DNA from: Stenotrophomonas pavanii
Lineage (GTDB): Bacteria; Pseudomonadota; Gammaproteobacteria; Xanthomonadales; Xanthomonadaceae
DNA: 64,000 nt
Reading direction: 5' to 3'
Assembly (NCBI RefSeq): GCF_900101175.1
Contig: NZ_FNFQ01000002.1
Coordinates: forward strand, 436,291 to 500,290
The notes under the pieces are model-generated. The model was not told where the DNA came from and did not search any database. It saw nothing but the letters and a program-made list of their open reading frames with translations. Below are positions 35,758 through 45,231 of this stretch, piece after piece. The number at the start of each line of letters is the position of its first letter. The stretch's first letter is position 1. Made by a program: the position numbers and the translations under genes.

Positions 35758-35789
35758 CAGAAGGCCCGGCATTGCCGGGCCTTCTGTTT
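35758..35789. terminator. strong terminator between convergent genes
   Basis: Perfect 13-bp stem CAGAAGGCCCGGC/GCCGGGCCTTCTG (35758-35770/35774-35786) with loop ATT and TTT behind it. It lies 38 nt past the plus-strand stop and 14 nt before the end of the TonB receptor gene. A-rich sequence on the other side is short, so it is best for the plus strand but may serve both. Confidence 0.8.
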
Positions 35790-35799
35790 GCCAGCCGGA

Positions 35800-38526
35800 T
35801 CAGCGGAACCGGTAGTCCAGCTGCAGCCAGTACTGGCGCCCATACGGGTCGTAGTTGCCGACCGGGTAGAACGGCCAGCCGCCTCCGTTCTTGTCCGCCG
35901 GCGGGCGGCTGTCACGCAGGTTGTTGACGATCACGCCCACCGACAGGTTCTCACCGAGTTGGCGGAACACGCTGGCGTTGTAGGTCATGTACGGCGCGAT
36001 GCGGCCACTGCCATCGGTCTTCGGCAGCGAGCCGAAGCGGTTGCCATACAGGGTGGTGGTCCAGTCTCCCTGGTTCCAGGTGATGCTGCCATTGGCCTTG
36101 CTGCGCCACTGGTAGTCATCCAGCGAATTGCGGATGTCGCGCTCCGGATCATCGGCGAACTGCCGGTACGTGTGTTCCAGCACCACGGTATAGGCCAGGC
36201 GCGTGGTGAAGCGGCCATAGCGGCCGGCGTCGAAGCGCCAGTTGCCCTTCAGGTCCAGGCCACGCACCGATTCGGAGGCCGCGTTGATCGGGTTGATCAG
36301 CACACGGGTGACCTGGTCCGGCTGCACCGTGGCATTGGACGGGTTGCGGATCACCCGCGACAGCGCGTCCTGGCACAGCGGCGAACCGATATCGCGCGCT
36401 TCGCCACCCAGCGTGCGGCCCAGGCGGCAATCGGCCTCGTCACGCAGGATGCGGCTGGTATCAAGGCTGGTCACCTCGTTGTCGATGCGGATGTCGTAGT
36501 AGTCGGCACTGAAGTCCAGCCCGGCCAACGGCGACCAGACCACGCCGAACCCATAGGACTTGGCCGTTTCCGGCTGCAGCTGCGCATTGGCGCGGTTGCT
36601 GTAGTCGATCGACAGGCCGTTGTAGTCGCAGTTGTCGTACGACTGGCCTGCGGTGCGGCAGCGCCAGTAATCGGTCATGCCCGGGTTGTAGCCCCGGGTC
36701 TCGGTGGCGAACACGTAGTTCATGTCCGGCGCACGGAAACTGGTCGCCGCAGAGCCGCGGATCAGCAGGCTCTCGATCGGGCGGAACTCGACGCCGAAGC
36801 TCCAGGTTGCCTTGCCGATGTGCTCGCCGCCCGCACGGTACTGGTCATAACGACCGGCCAGCGTGGTGGTCAGCGATTGCAGCAGCGGCAACTGCAGCTC
36901 CACGCCGGCCGCATAGCGGTCACGGTCACCGCCGGCACCGATACCGGCACTGGTGTTCCAGAACTCGCCGGTGCCCAGCCGCGGGTCCGGGCGGTTGCGG
37001 TAGCCCTGGCTGCCGGCCTCGACCACCGCTGCAAGCGCGGCATCACCGCCCGGCAGCGCGAACAGGCGGCCGTTGACGCTGGCGCTGAAGGTCTGCAACC
37101 ACGCCGCGTTGCGGCTTTCCTGGTAGCCAGACAGGTGGCCGTACTCCTCCGGCGTCAGCGGCTGGAACAGGCGCGACGGGTCCGGTGCATAGACCTCCAC
37201 GCCATTGCGCACGCCCAGCTGCGGGCCGAGCAGGTATTCATTGATGCCGGCCAGCAGTACCGGGCGGCGGGTGCGGTTCTCATAGCGCGAACGGCTGTAG
37301 ACCGCTTCGTAGTCCCAGCCGCTGTCGCCAAGCTGGCCACGCGCACCGATATTGAACGACCACGAATTCTCCAGGAATCGGTTGGCATTGCGCGGCAGGC
37401 CACCGATTTCTTCCGGCGCGAACCGGCGGTACCAGCTCTCCAGGGTGCCGGTGTTCTGGTTGTAGAAGTAGTTGCGCGAGGAGGTCCAGGCCGGTGCGCG
37501 GGTGTTGTTGCTGATGCGTGCGCTGCCTACCGCCAGATCGGCGAACAGGTCGGTGGTCTCGTTGAGGTGGAAGGTCGCCAGGCCATAGCCGTTGAGGTTG
37601 CGCTTCTCGGTCTGCACCGTCCAGTAGCTGGCCGCGGCCTCGTTGCTGCCGCAGTACCAGCCCAGGCGCGGGTTGTTGGCACGGAACACGCTGCCACCAT
37701 AGATGCCGGACGCGGCATCGCAGCCGTTGAGGCCTGGATCGATGTTGCGGCCGGTGGCGGCGTTGCGACGGTAGGCGATCGCCGTTGCCTGCGGCGCCTT
37801 GCCCGCCGGATCATCGTCCAGCGAATCCATGAAGTCGCGCTGGCGCGCGTGGATCGCCTTGCGCACGTCGAATTCAAAGCCGAACAGCGCATCCCATCGC
37901 TCACCGGAACTGCCGCCCACCACCTGCACGCGCTGGTTGTCACCGCCGCCCTGCTGGGTGCCGCCGGCGCGCACGTTGACGTCCACGCCTTCAAAATGGT
38001 CCTTGAGGATGATGTTGACCACACCGGCAATGGCGTCGGAGCCGTACACCGCCGACGCACCGGCAGCCAGCACTTCGATGCGCTCGATCAGCGCACTGGG
38101 GATGTTGGCCAGGTTGACCACGTTCACCGAGCCTTCGTAGGCCAGCGGGTAGTCGGCCTGGCGACGGCCGTTGACCAGCACCAGCGTGCGGTTGGGCCCC
38201 AGGCCACGCAGATTGATCGTGTTGGCGGCCGGGGTGAACGTATTGCCGAAGTCCTCGCCCTGTACGTTGCCGGTATTCTCGGTCAGCGCACTGAGGGCGT
38301 CGAAGGCATTGCGGTAGCCCTGCGCGTCGATCTGCTCGCGGCTGATCACCGTCACCGGCGAGGGACCCTCGACGCTGGCACGTGGAATGCGCGAACCGGT
38401 GACCTTCACTTCCTGCAATGTGGTGGGTGCGCTTTCCTGCGCGAAGGCCGGCAGCGAGGCCAGCATCAGGGACGACAGCGCGAGCACCAGCGGACGCGGG
38501 CGCAACGCCTTGGGGGAGGCGGACAT
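35800..38526 (-). CDS. TonB-dependent receptor
   Basis: 908 aa. Signal peptide at about 1-29 (ending AFAQ), then a plug domain at about 35-165 (LQEVKVTGSRIPRASVEGPS; NTINLRGLGPNRTLVLVNGR; AAGASAVYGSDAIAGVVNII) and a long beta-barrel ending YDPYGRQYWLQLDYRFR with a conserved final aromatic-X-Phe-Arg pattern. TEVKVTGSRI-like wording is typical of the Xanthomonadales receptors with a broad range of substrates (carbohydrates, peptides, siderophores). No FecA-type signalling extension is seen. It stands alone, so the ligand cannot be inferred. Confidence 0.93.
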   Translation of the reverse strand: MSASPKALRPRPLVLALSSLMLASLPAFAQESAPTTLQEVKVTGSRIPRASVEGPSPVTVISREQIDAQGYRNAFDALSALTENTGNVQGEDFGNTFTPAANTINLRGLGPNRTLVLVNGRRQADYPLAYEGSVNVVNLANIPSALIERIEVLAAGASAVYGSDAIAGVVNIILKDHFEGVDVNVRAGGTQQGGGDNQRVQVVGGSSGERWDALFGFEFDVRKAIHARQRDFMDSLDDDPAGKAPQATAIAYRRNAATGRNIDPGLNGCDAASGIYGGSVFRANNPRLGWYCGSNEAAASYWTVQTEKRNLNGYGLATFHLNETTDLFADLAVGSARISNNTRAPAWTSSRNYFYNQNTGTLESWYRRFAPEEIGGLPRNANRFLENSWSFNIGARGQLGDSGWDYEAVYSRSRYENRTRRPVLLAGINEYLLGPQLGVRNGVEVYAPDPSRLFQPLTPEEYGHLSGYQESRNAAWLQTFSASVNGRLFALPGGDAALAAVVEAGSQGYRNRPDPRLGTGEFWNTSAGIGAGGDRDRYAAGVELQLPLLQSLTTTLAGRYDQYRAGGEHIGKATWSFGVEFRPIESLLIRGSAATSFRAPDMNYVFATETRGYNPGMTDYWRCRTAGQSYDNCDYNGLSIDYSNRANAQLQPETAKSYGFGVVWSPLAGLDFSADYYDIRIDNEVTSLDTSRILRDEADCRLGRTLGGEARDIGSPLCQDALSRVIRNPSNATVQPDQVTRVLINPINAASESVRGLDLKGNWRFDAGRYGRFTTRLAYTVVLEHTYRQFADDPERDIRNSLDDYQWRSKANGSITWNQGDWTTTLYGNRFGSLPKTDGSGRIAPYMTYNASVFRQLGENLSVGVIVNNLRDSRPPADKNGGGWPFYPVGNYDPYGRQYWLQLDYRFR

Positions 38527-38739
38527 GGGCTTCCTGGGGGAGTGGGTGGTGGACGGGGAGCCGTGCCTGTGCGGCGCATAACGATCCCGTAACGAAAGTG
38601 TCCTGAATGGACGGTTTCAACGGAAATGACCAGCCCTGATGGGCTTATGCCTGAACCGAATCAGAGCGGTTCGCGGCAGTAGGGCGTTTTTGCAAGGATT
38701 TGCATGGCATGCCAGGCGCGATGCTTCCATGGTGGGCGA

Positions 38740-39327
38740 ATGACCCACAGCGCCCCTTTCCTCCCTCTTGACCCGCTAAGGCCCGTGCTGCGCCGCCATC
38801 TGCTGCACCTGCAGGCCGCGCCTGTCACCCTGCGTTCGTTCCAGCGCACCGACCTGCCGCGCTGGCGCGTCTTCGATGACCGCCGCCAGCGCGTGCAGCG
38901 GCATGCGCCCGGCGTCGACGAAGAAGCACGCTTCCTTGCCAGCGTCTATCGTTCGCGCCTTCAGCAGGACAACGATCTGCTGGTGCTCGGCGTATTCGAT
39001 GACGCCGAGGGCGCCCTGCTCGACCAGCTGCATGTACGCCTGCACTCCCTGCACTCGCGCTGCGCCGAGCTGCACTCGCTGCAGCACGGCCAGGCGCATC
39101 CGCAGGCCGCGTTGCGGGCGCTGTGCCCCTTTCTGTTCGACGACGTCGGCCTGCACCGCCTCTTCGTGCTGCTGCCACCGGGCTGCACCTCCCCGTTCGC
39201 CCAGGCGCTGCAGGCCCAGGGTTTCAGCTGCGAAGGCATCCTGCGCGACCACCACCTGGATGCGGCCGGATGGCATGACCGCCAGCTGCTGGCGCTCACC
39301 GCAACCACATGGCGCAACGGCCGGTAG
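38740..39327 (+). CDS. GNAT-like acetyltransferase, tentative
   Basis: 195 aa from the ATG at 38740; an ATG 12 codons upstream is possible. The sequence shows a scattered RimJ/RimL-like plan: an early VTLRSFQRTDLPRW strand-helix, a middle region of unusually many His/Leu/Gln residues, and a late FLFDDVGLHRLFVLLPPGCT, FAQALQAQGFSCEGILRD block matching the last GNAT strands (glxrvxlxvxxxNxxaxxlyxxlGF). The central acetyl-CoA loop (QxxGxG/A) is not seen, so activity is doubtful. It is convergent with the cdh-like gene at 39336, 8 nt apart. Confidence 0.5.
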   Translation: MTHSAPFLPLDPLRPVLRRHLLHLQAAPVTLRSFQRTDLPRWRVFDDRRQRVQRHAPGVDEEARFLASVYRSRLQQDNDLLVLGVFDDAEGALLDQLHVRLHSLHSRCAELHSLQHGQAHPQAALRALCPFLFDDVGLHRLFVLLPPGCTSPFAQALQAQGFSCEGILRDHHLDAAGWHDRQLLALTATTWRNGR

Positions 39328-39335
39328 CGAACCGG

Positions 39336-40115
39336 CTAACGCACCCGCTCCAGTGCCGCTCCGGCACCGGTCAACAGCGTGCAGGCATGGTCCTGCAGCT
39401 CTTCGCCACTGGCGTCGTTGCCGTTGGCCGCGTCCACCCGGGTGGCCAGCAGGATGAAGCCAGGCCCCCCCTGCACGTCGTCGCGGCCGGCCACCACCAG
39501 GCTCCACTGGCCGACATCGCCCACCCCGCTCAGGCCATAGGCCAGCAGGTTGAGCGGATTGGCGGTCAACTCCGCGCCGGGCAGCAGGTAGGCCTGGTAC
39601 TGGTGCCCGCGCAGCGGTACCGGCAACGGGGACCAGTGCGGGCCCAGGGTGCCGGCGTGCGCGTCCAGCGCCTGCAGCACGTCCGCGCGCAGGCAGTCGA
39701 CATGGATGTGCAGCTGGTGTTGCGAGCGGCCATGCGGTGAATTCAGCGCCAGGCTGGCCACGCTGCGCGGCAACGGCCGGCCCAGGGCGCGTTCGGTATG
39801 CGCGCGGGCCTGCCAGGCCGCGGCAAAATAGTTGGGCGCTCCACGCCGGTACAGGCCGTGGCTTTCGATGCCGGTGACCTTGTCCAGCGGCATCAGCAGG
39901 AACTGGTAGTCACCATGCGCGTCCTTGACCAGCACGTCGCGCCGGTCCGCCGCTGTCTCCACCCGCAGGCAGCTGCCCTGCGGGCCTTCCGCCGCCCGGC
40001 AGTCGCGCTCGATCAGGCGCCACAGCGCGTCGGAATGCGCAGGCGGTGGGGGCGGCGCACTGGCACAGGCGGACAGCACCAGCAGGGAGGGCAGCAACAA
40101 GGGGCGCAGGGACAC
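39336..40115 (-). CDS. cdh: CDP-diacylglycerol diphosphatase, lipoprotein form
   Basis: 259 aa beginning at a GTG (40115). The N-terminus is a lipoprotein signal (LLPSLLVLSACASA, Cys about 17). The family pattern follows: LWRLIERDCRA, VLVKDAHGDYQFLLMPLDKV, TGIESHGLYRRGAPNYFAAA, and LALNSPHGRSQHQLHIHVDC, a HIT-like His-x-His active site. CDP-diacylglycerol diphosphatase splits CDP-diacylglycerol into phosphatidate and CMP at the membrane. The E. coli enzyme has an N-terminal membrane helix; here a lipobox is used. The start codon choice is uncertain. Confidence 0.85.
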   Translation of the reverse strand: MSLRPLLLPSLLVLSACASAPPPPPAHSDALWRLIERDCRAAEGPQGSCLRVETAADRRDVLVKDAHGDYQFLLMPLDKVTGIESHGLYRRGAPNYFAAAWQARAHTERALGRPLPRSVASLALNSPHGRSQHQLHIHVDCLRADVLQALDAHAGTLGPHWSPLPVPLRGHQYQAYLLPGAELTANPLNLLAYGLSGVGDVGQWSLVVAGRDDVQGGPGFILLATRVDAANGNDASGEELQDHACTLLTGAGAALERVR

Positions 40116-40183
40116 GGCAGCAGCTCACGGAACAGGCACGGCGGACAGCGCCGTGCTGCATTCTAGCCAGTGCCGTACTGCAG

Positions 40184-40858
40184 TCAGTAGGTGCCGAACG
40201 GCACTTCAACCACGATCGGGGCAGCGCCCTCGCCAGCCTGCAGGGTGTAGCGGTCCAGCGCGCCATCGTCGTCGGCATGCGGCTGCCGCTGGAAGTGCAG
40301 CAGATAGCGGGTGTCGCCCAGCCGTATGGCACTGCCGTCGGGCTCCAGCGCGGCGCCCTCGGGAATCAGCAGGCCGCCCAGGTCACTGTAGGCGCCCGGC
40401 ACATCGGCGAAGCCATAGTCGGCCAGTTCGTCCACCCGCTGCATCGCATAGACGTGCGGCAGATAGGGGCGTGCCGGGCTGCGGCCATTGCTCAGGTCGG
40501 TCACCCAGGCCTGCGGCAGGTGGTACTCCTCGCGCAGCGCGGCCACGCCCAGCGACGGGCTGGCTACCTGCAGGCAGCACACCGTGCGCTTGCCTTCACG
40601 GTCGACAATGGCGAACCGATCGCCGCGGGTGGCGGCCTGCGGCAGCATCGCAAAGGCCAGATCGCGCTGGGCCGGCACGTGGCCGGCTTCGGTCTGCAGG
40701 TTGCGCCAGGCACCGAACACCGGCGTTTCCGCAGCAGCGGCCGGCGCCGGTTGAGCGGCCAGCGCCGGTTGAGCCGCCGACGCGGCGAACGTCAGGCCCC
40801 ACGCGGACAACGCCAGTACCATTGCCTTGCTTTTGTCACGGAAACTGCCTGCCGACAT
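40184..40858 (-). CDS. exported protein of unknown function
   Basis: 224 aa. Signal peptide at about 12-34 (VLALSAWGLTFAASAAQ), then an Ala/Pro linker and a globular part: RDLAFAMLPQAATRGDRFAI, VDREGKRTVCCLQVAS (Cys-Cys pair), VYAMQRVDELADYGFADVPG, YLLHFQRQPHADDDGALDRY. No known domain is recognised. Possibly in one transcript with the cdh-like gene 68 nt downstream on the same strand; the link may be only positional. Confidence 0.7.
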   Translation of the reverse strand: MSAGSFRDKSKAMVLALSAWGLTFAASAAQPALAAQPAPAAAAETPVFGAWRNLQTEAGHVPAQRDLAFAMLPQAATRGDRFAIVDREGKRTVCCLQVASPSLGVAALREEYHLPQAWVTDLSNGRSPARPYLPHVYAMQRVDELADYGFADVPGAYSDLGGLLIPEGAALEPDGSAIRLGDTRYLLHFQRQPHADDDGALDRYTLQAGEGAAPIVVEVPFGTY

Positions 40859-41026
40859 ACCTCTCCAGCACCCGCACCGGAATGGCCCGGCCTGCCCGCT
40901 GGCGTGCTGCCAGTCATTCCGCTCACTATGCAGTGATCACGCTGTGCCGGCAATGACCGGGACGCTGACGCCTTTCGCACGCTGGGTGCTATCGTTCCGC
41001 CCATCTTCCCTGCGCAGGAGCGCTGC

Positions 41027-41323
41027 ATGTCCGCCTTCCGTCTGTCCCTGTTGCTGCCCGCGTCGGCCCTGCTGCTGTCGGCCTGCGTCAGCACCCCCGG
41101 TCCGCAGGTCAAGGGTACCGGCCACTGCGACGCCAGCCAGCTGGGCTGGGCAATCGGCCAGCCTGCCAATGAACCCAACATCCGCCGCCTGTCCAGCGAA
41201 AGCGGTGCCGGCCTGGTCAATCCGATCGGCCCCAACACCATCACCACCAAGGACATCCGCCACGATCGCCTGCGCGTGTACGTGGACAAGGACAACATCA
41301 TCACCGCCACCCGCTGCGAGTAG
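41027..41323 (+). CDS. I78-family peptidase inhibitor lipoprotein
   Basis: 98 aa, preceded by AGGAG (40986-41026 region) and starting at 41027. Lipobox LSAC places the lipid on Cys20. The mature part matches inhibitor family I78: CDASQLGWAIGQPANEPNIR, SESGAGLVNPIGPNTITTKD, then HDRLRVYVDKDNIITATRC. Related proteins inhibit serine peptidases; a periplasmic or outer-membrane protective role is likely but not shown. A repeat pair starts 6 nt after the stop and may end transcription. Confidence 0.87.
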   Translation: MSAFRLSLLLPASALLLSACVSTPGPQVKGTGHCDASQLGWAIGQPANEPNIRRLSSESGAGLVNPIGPNTITTKDIRHDRLRVYVDKDNIITATRCE

Positions 41324-41328
41324 GCGCT

Positions 41329-41389
41329 GTAGCGCCGAGCCCATGCTCGGCTGCGCTTCCGTGACAGCCGAGCGCAGGCTCGGCGCTAC
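41329..41389. repeat. GTAG-headed inverted pair, GCCGAGC type
   Basis: Unit 41329-41351 is GTAGC then GCCGAGC-CCAT-GCTCGGC; unit 41367-41389 is its inverse, GCCGAGC-GCAG-GCTCGGC then GCTAC. It begins 6 nt after the I78 gene. Confidence 0.78.
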
Positions 41390-41505
41390 AGCTCAGGGCT
41401 CGGTATACCCCGCAGTCCGGCAGCGCCTGGTCGGGGTGGAATGCCCCGCTGCTGAAGCGGAACAGGCTGGGATTGCGATGGTAACCGCTGCCCGCCATCA
41501 CCTGT

Positions 41506-41571
41506 GTGGAGTCGAGCCATGCTCGACTGCTGTCTGTCCGGACGAGCAGCCGAGCATGGGCTCGGCTCTAC
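41506..41571. repeat. second inverted pair, GTCGAGC and GCCGAGC types
   Basis: Unit 41506-41528: GTGG head, AGTCGAGC-CAT-GCTCGACT. Unit 41548-41571: AGCCGAGC-ATGG-GCTCGGCT then CTAC, inverse orientation. The pair ends 1 nt before the dld stop codon. 41390-41505 between the two pairs holds nothing recognised. Confidence 0.75.
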
Positions 41572-41572
41572 A

Positions 41573-43273
41573 TCATCCGCAGTCGCAGCCACCCCAGCCC
41601 TTCGCTTTCGAGGTCTGGCCGATACCGGGGTTGAACGTATTGCTCGGGTCCAGCTGCCGGTAGAACCCCGCCAGCGCCGGCTTGGCCGGGTACAGGTGGC
41701 CGACATTGTGTTCGGCCGGATATTCGGCGCCACGCTGGTCCAGCAGCGCCCACATCGCATGCTCGATCGCCATCGGGTCCTCGCCCTTGCGCGCGATGTA
41801 GTCCTGGTGGAACACGTGGCACAGGAAGTGGCCGTAGTAGAGCTTGTGCAGCAGGCGGCCTTCGAGATCGGCCGGCAACTGCTCGAACCAGTCGGCGTCA
41901 TCGCGGCGCAGCGCGATGTCCAGCGCCACGATGTCCTGCACCTGCGCGCGATGCACTTCGCGGTAGCGCACCGCCGCACCGGCCACGGCGAAGCGGTGCA
42001 GGAAAGCCTTGCGCCCCTCCTCCGCCGTACAGTGGAAATAGCCTCCCTCGTGCGCGGCGAAGAAGTCGCGCAACCACGCTTCGGTCTGTGCTGCGTCCTG
42101 CGCAGAGACCTTCAGCAACAAGTGGTGCTCATAGCGCTGGCGGAACTCACCCATGCGCTTGGGCAGGTGCGAGGGCAGCAGGCCGGTCAGCCCCTGCATC
42201 ACCCGGTCGGTGACCCCGCGCAGGCCCAACCGTTCGAACCAGCCATCGACCCGGCTCTTCAGTGCGAACGCGGCCGGCACGCGCGCAGTGCCCAGGCGGT
42301 CGATCAGCAGGAAGCTGTCCTTGCCGTAGCGCTCGCCGATGTCATACGCATCGCGGTGGATGTACTCACCAGCAATCGGCAGCCGCTCGAAGCCGGTCAG
42401 CAGCTGGCGCCGGATCGCCGTGAGGCTGTCGGTGCGGTTGCTGCCGATGTAGAAGACCTCGGCGGCCTCCTTTTCGAAGGTATCCAGGCGCACCGCGAAC
42501 ACCGCCAGCTTGCCGGCCGAACCGGCCGCTTCGAAGTGGCGGCTGGGGTCGGCGTTGAAACGCGCCGGCGTATCGGCATCAACCCGGCGCACGTCCTCGG
42601 CATAGCGTGGATCGGAGGCGGCGCGGCCATCGCCGTCACCCACGTCGGCAGCCGAGTAGTCACCGGCCTGCAGGCGCTGCAGGATCTGCTCGGGCGTCTC
42701 ACCCAGCGCGATGCCCAGATGGTTGACCAGCTGCAGCTGGCCCTGCGCATCGACCTGCGCATACAGCGCCAGCTCGGTGTACGCCGGGCCACGTCGCACC
42801 AGCGCGCCACCGGAGTTGTTGCAGATGCCACCCAGCACCGAGGCGCCGATGCAGGACGAGCCGATCACCGAATGCGGTTCGCGGCCCAGCGGCGCCAGGG
42901 TCTGCTCCAGGCGGTCGAGTGTCGCACCGGGCAGGCACAGCACCTGGCGGCCTTCGTTCAACAGCTGGATGCCGGTCAGGCGCAGCGTGCTGACCAGCAC
43001 GATCGGCCGGCCATAGTCATCGCCGTCCGGGGTCGAGCCACCGGTCAGGCCGGTGTTGGCTGCCTGCAGGATGATCGCCGCGCCGCCTTGCACCGCCGCC
43101 TGCAGCACACGCCACAGTTCCAGCAGCGTGCCCGGGCGCACCACCGCCAGCACCGGGCCGTCGCCGAAGCGGTAGCCGCGGCGGAAGCGGCGCGTGGCCT
43201 TGTCGCCGGTCAATACATGGCGGCTGCCCACCGCGTCGCGCAACTGCGCCAGCAGGGCATCGTGGCCACTCAT
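41573..43273 (-). CDS. dld: FAD-dependent D-lactate dehydrogenase
   Basis: 566 aa. N-terminal FAD_binding_4 domain ([57 protein letters not shown]) and a long C-terminal membrane-binding domain of the quinone-linked Dld type ([50 protein letters not shown]). It oxidises D-lactate to pyruvate and passes electrons to the quinone pool. Its ATG overlaps the lldD stop by 4 nt, so it is the last gene of the lactate operon and lets the cell use both isomers. Confidence 0.95.
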   Translation of the reverse strand: MSGHDALLAQLRDAVGSRHVLTGDKATRRFRRGYRFGDGPVLAVVRPGTLLELWRVLQAAVQGGAAIILQAANTGLTGGSTPDGDDYGRPIVLVSTLRLTGIQLLNEGRQVLCLPGATLDRLEQTLAPLGREPHSVIGSSCIGASVLGGICNNSGGALVRRGPAYTELALYAQVDAQGQLQLVNHLGIALGETPEQILQRLQAGDYSAADVGDGDGRAASDPRYAEDVRRVDADTPARFNADPSRHFEAAGSAGKLAVFAVRLDTFEKEAAEVFYIGSNRTDSLTAIRRQLLTGFERLPIAGEYIHRDAYDIGERYGKDSFLLIDRLGTARVPAAFALKSRVDGWFERLGLRGVTDRVMQGLTGLLPSHLPKRMGEFRQRYEHHLLLKVSAQDAAQTEAWLRDFFAAHEGGYFHCTAEEGRKAFLHRFAVAGAAVRYREVHRAQVQDIVALDIALRRDDADWFEQLPADLEGRLLHKLYYGHFLCHVFHQDYIARKGEDPMAIEHAMWALLDQRGAEYPAEHNVGHLYPAKPALAGFYRQLDPSNTFNPGIGQTSKAKGWGGCDCG

Positions 43274-44409
43274 GGCAGGCTGACCAGCAGATCGCGGCCG
43301 ATGTCGGCGATGTGGCGCGCGCCGGTCAGTGTCATCGCCACGCGCATCTCCTTGGCGATCAGGTCCAGCAGGTTGGCCACGCCGGCCTCGCCCTGGGCGG
43401 CCAGTGCATAGACGAAGGCACGACCCAGCAGCACGGTATCGGCCCCCAGCGCCAGCATGCGCACCACGTCCAGGCCGGTGCGGATGCCCGAATCGGCAAG
43501 GATCTTCAGGTCGCCCTGCACCGCATCGGCAATGGCCGGCAATGCACGTGCGGTGGACAGCACCCCATCCAGCTGGCGGCCACCGTGGTTGGACACCACG
43601 ATGCCATCGGCACCGAACCTGACCGCATCGCGCGCATCATCCGGGTCGAGGATGCCCTTGATCACCATCGGGCCGTTCCAGAACTCGCGGATCCACTCCA
43701 GGTCCTTCCACGAAATGGACGGATCGAAGTTGCTGCCCAGCCAGCCGATGTAGTCCTCCAGCCCGGTCGGGTTGCCACGGTAGGTGGAGATGTTGCCCAG
43801 ATCATGCGGGCGGCCGAACAGGCCGACGTCCCACGCCCAATGCGGATGGGTGATGGCCTGGCCGATGCGGCGCAGCGAGGCGTTCGGGCCGCTCATGCCC
43901 GAATGGGCATCGCGGTAGCGCGCGCCCGGCACCGGCATGTCCACGGTGAACACCAGCGTGGTCACGCCCGCAGCCTTTGCCCGCTCCAGCGCATTGCGCA
44001 TGAAGCCGCGATCGCGCAGCACGTACAGCTGGAACCACATCGGCCGCTGGATCGCCGGTGCCACCTCCTCGATCGGGCACACCGACACCGTGGACAGGGT
44101 GAACGGAATGCCGCGGCTGTCGGCCGCGCGCGCCGCCTGCACTTCGCCGCGCCGGGCGTACATGCCGGTCAGTCCGACCGGCGCCAGCGCCACCGGCATC
44201 GCCAGTTTCTCGCCGAACAGCTCGGTTTCCAGGCTCAGGTCGGACATGTTGCGCAGGATGCGCTGGCGCAGCGCGATGTCGGACAGGTCGGAAACGTTGC
44301 GCTTCAGCGTGTGCTCGGCATACGCGCCGCCATCGATGTAGTGGAACAGGAACGGCGGCAGCCGGCGTTCGGCCGCAGCACGGTAATCGGTGGAGGCGGA
44401 GATGATCAT
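43270..44409 (-). CDS. lldD: FMN-dependent L-lactate dehydrogenase
   Basis: 379 aa from the ATG at 44409 (E. coli LldD 396). It is an FMN alpha-hydroxy-acid dehydrogenase: [73 protein letters not shown], and the active-site block [14 protein letters not shown] with the catalytic His. It oxidises L-lactate to pyruvate at the membrane. It sits 4 nt after lldR and overlaps dld by 4 nt. Confidence 0.96.
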   Translation of the reverse strand: MIISASTDYRAAAERRLPPFLFHYIDGGAYAEHTLKRNVSDLSDIALRQRILRNMSDLSLETELFGEKLAMPVALAPVGLTGMYARRGEVQAARAADSRGIPFTLSTVSVCPIEEVAPAIQRPMWFQLYVLRDRGFMRNALERAKAAGVTTLVFTVDMPVPGARYRDAHSGMSGPNASLRRIGQAITHPHWAWDVGLFGRPHDLGNISTYRGNPTGLEDYIGWLGSNFDPSISWKDLEWIREFWNGPMVIKGILDPDDARDAVRFGADGIVVSNHGGRQLDGVLSTARALPAIADAVQGDLKILADSGIRTGLDVVRMLALGADTVLLGRAFVYALAAQGEAGVANLLDLIAKEMRVAMTLTGARHIADIGRDLLVSLP

Positions 44410-44413
44410 GGGG

Positions 44414-45178
44414 TCAACCGTGTGGGGAAGGCAGGCGCGAGGCCCGCGCACGCCGGGCTTCGTTGTCATCGAGGGTGCGCAGCGTGGTGTGCACGAACTC
44501 GAGGTGGGCATGCGCGGCGGCGCGCGCGCGTTCGGGGTCGCCGGCAAGCACCGCGTCCATCATTTCGCGGTGCTGGTCGGACAATGGCGAGAAGGTCCGT
44601 GCCGAGGTATAGAGCTTCTCGCGGCTCTGCGAGATGTTGGTCTGCAGCAGCTCGAACAGCCCGCGCATCACCTGCAGCAGCACCAGGTTGTGCGACGCCT
44701 CTGCGATGGACAGGTGGAAGGCCGCGTCTGCCTCCGCTTCGCCGGCGGGGTCGTCCTTGCCGTGCGCGTCCATCATGGTCTGGAACGCCAGCGCGATGCG
44801 CGCTCGGTCTTCGTCGGTCGCCCGCAGCGCCGCATGCCAGGCGGTGGCACCTTCCAGCGCGTGGCGGATCTCCAGCACGTCGAAGCGGTATTCCGGATCG
44901 CCCTGGAACAGCGGCAGGTAGGGCGCCAGTGGTTCATCCAGCGCCTGCCGCGCGCGCGCCGCCGGTTCGGCCACGTAGGTGCCGCCACCGACCCGTGCGG
45001 TCAACAGGCCCTGGCTGGCCAGCTGCGCGATGGCCTCGCGCAGCGCGGTGCGCGAGACCCCCAGCTGCACCGCCAGGGTGCGCTCGGCCGGCAACCGGTC
45101 GCCCGGCCGCAGCCCCTGCTCCTGCACCAGGCCGCGCAGCTGCGCGGCCACCCTGTCCGAAATACGTTGCGTGCTCAT
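44414..45178 (-). CDS. lldR: GntR/FCD-type lactate operon regulator
   Basis: 254 aa from the ATG at 45178. Winged helix at about 5-70 ([47 protein letters not shown]) and an FCD effector domain at about 95-220 ([60 protein letters not shown]). Its place between lldP and lldD, and the TGGT-N3-ACCA sites before lldP, identify it as LldR, which responds to lactate. Likely a repressor that lactate releases. Confidence 0.93.
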   Translation of the reverse strand: MSTQRISDRVAAQLRGLVQEQGLRPGDRLPAERTLAVQLGVSRTALREAIAQLASQGLLTARVGGGTYVAEPAARARQALDEPLAPYLPLFQGDPEYRFDVLEIRHALEGATAWHAALRATDEDRARIALAFQTMMDAHGKDDPAGEAEADAAFHLSIAEASHNLVLLQVMRGLFELLQTNISQSREKLYTSARTFSPLSDQHREMMDAVLAGDPERARAAAHAHLEFVHTTLRTLDDNEARRARASRLPSPHG

Positions 45179-45231
45179 GGCGCCATTGTGGCCCGAAGCG
45201 CGCAGCAGGGGGTCAGAGCGCACGGCATGGC

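Noticed and set aside
35065..38592. 1175-codon plus-strand frame opposite the TonB receptor
   Set aside because: Shadow of the receptor gene; no domain pattern and it also overlaps the UbiC-like gene in another frame.
38653..38673. GAACCG/CGGTTC inverted repeat upstream of the TonB receptor
   Set aside because: Only a 6-bp stem about 130 nt from the start; too weak to call an operator.
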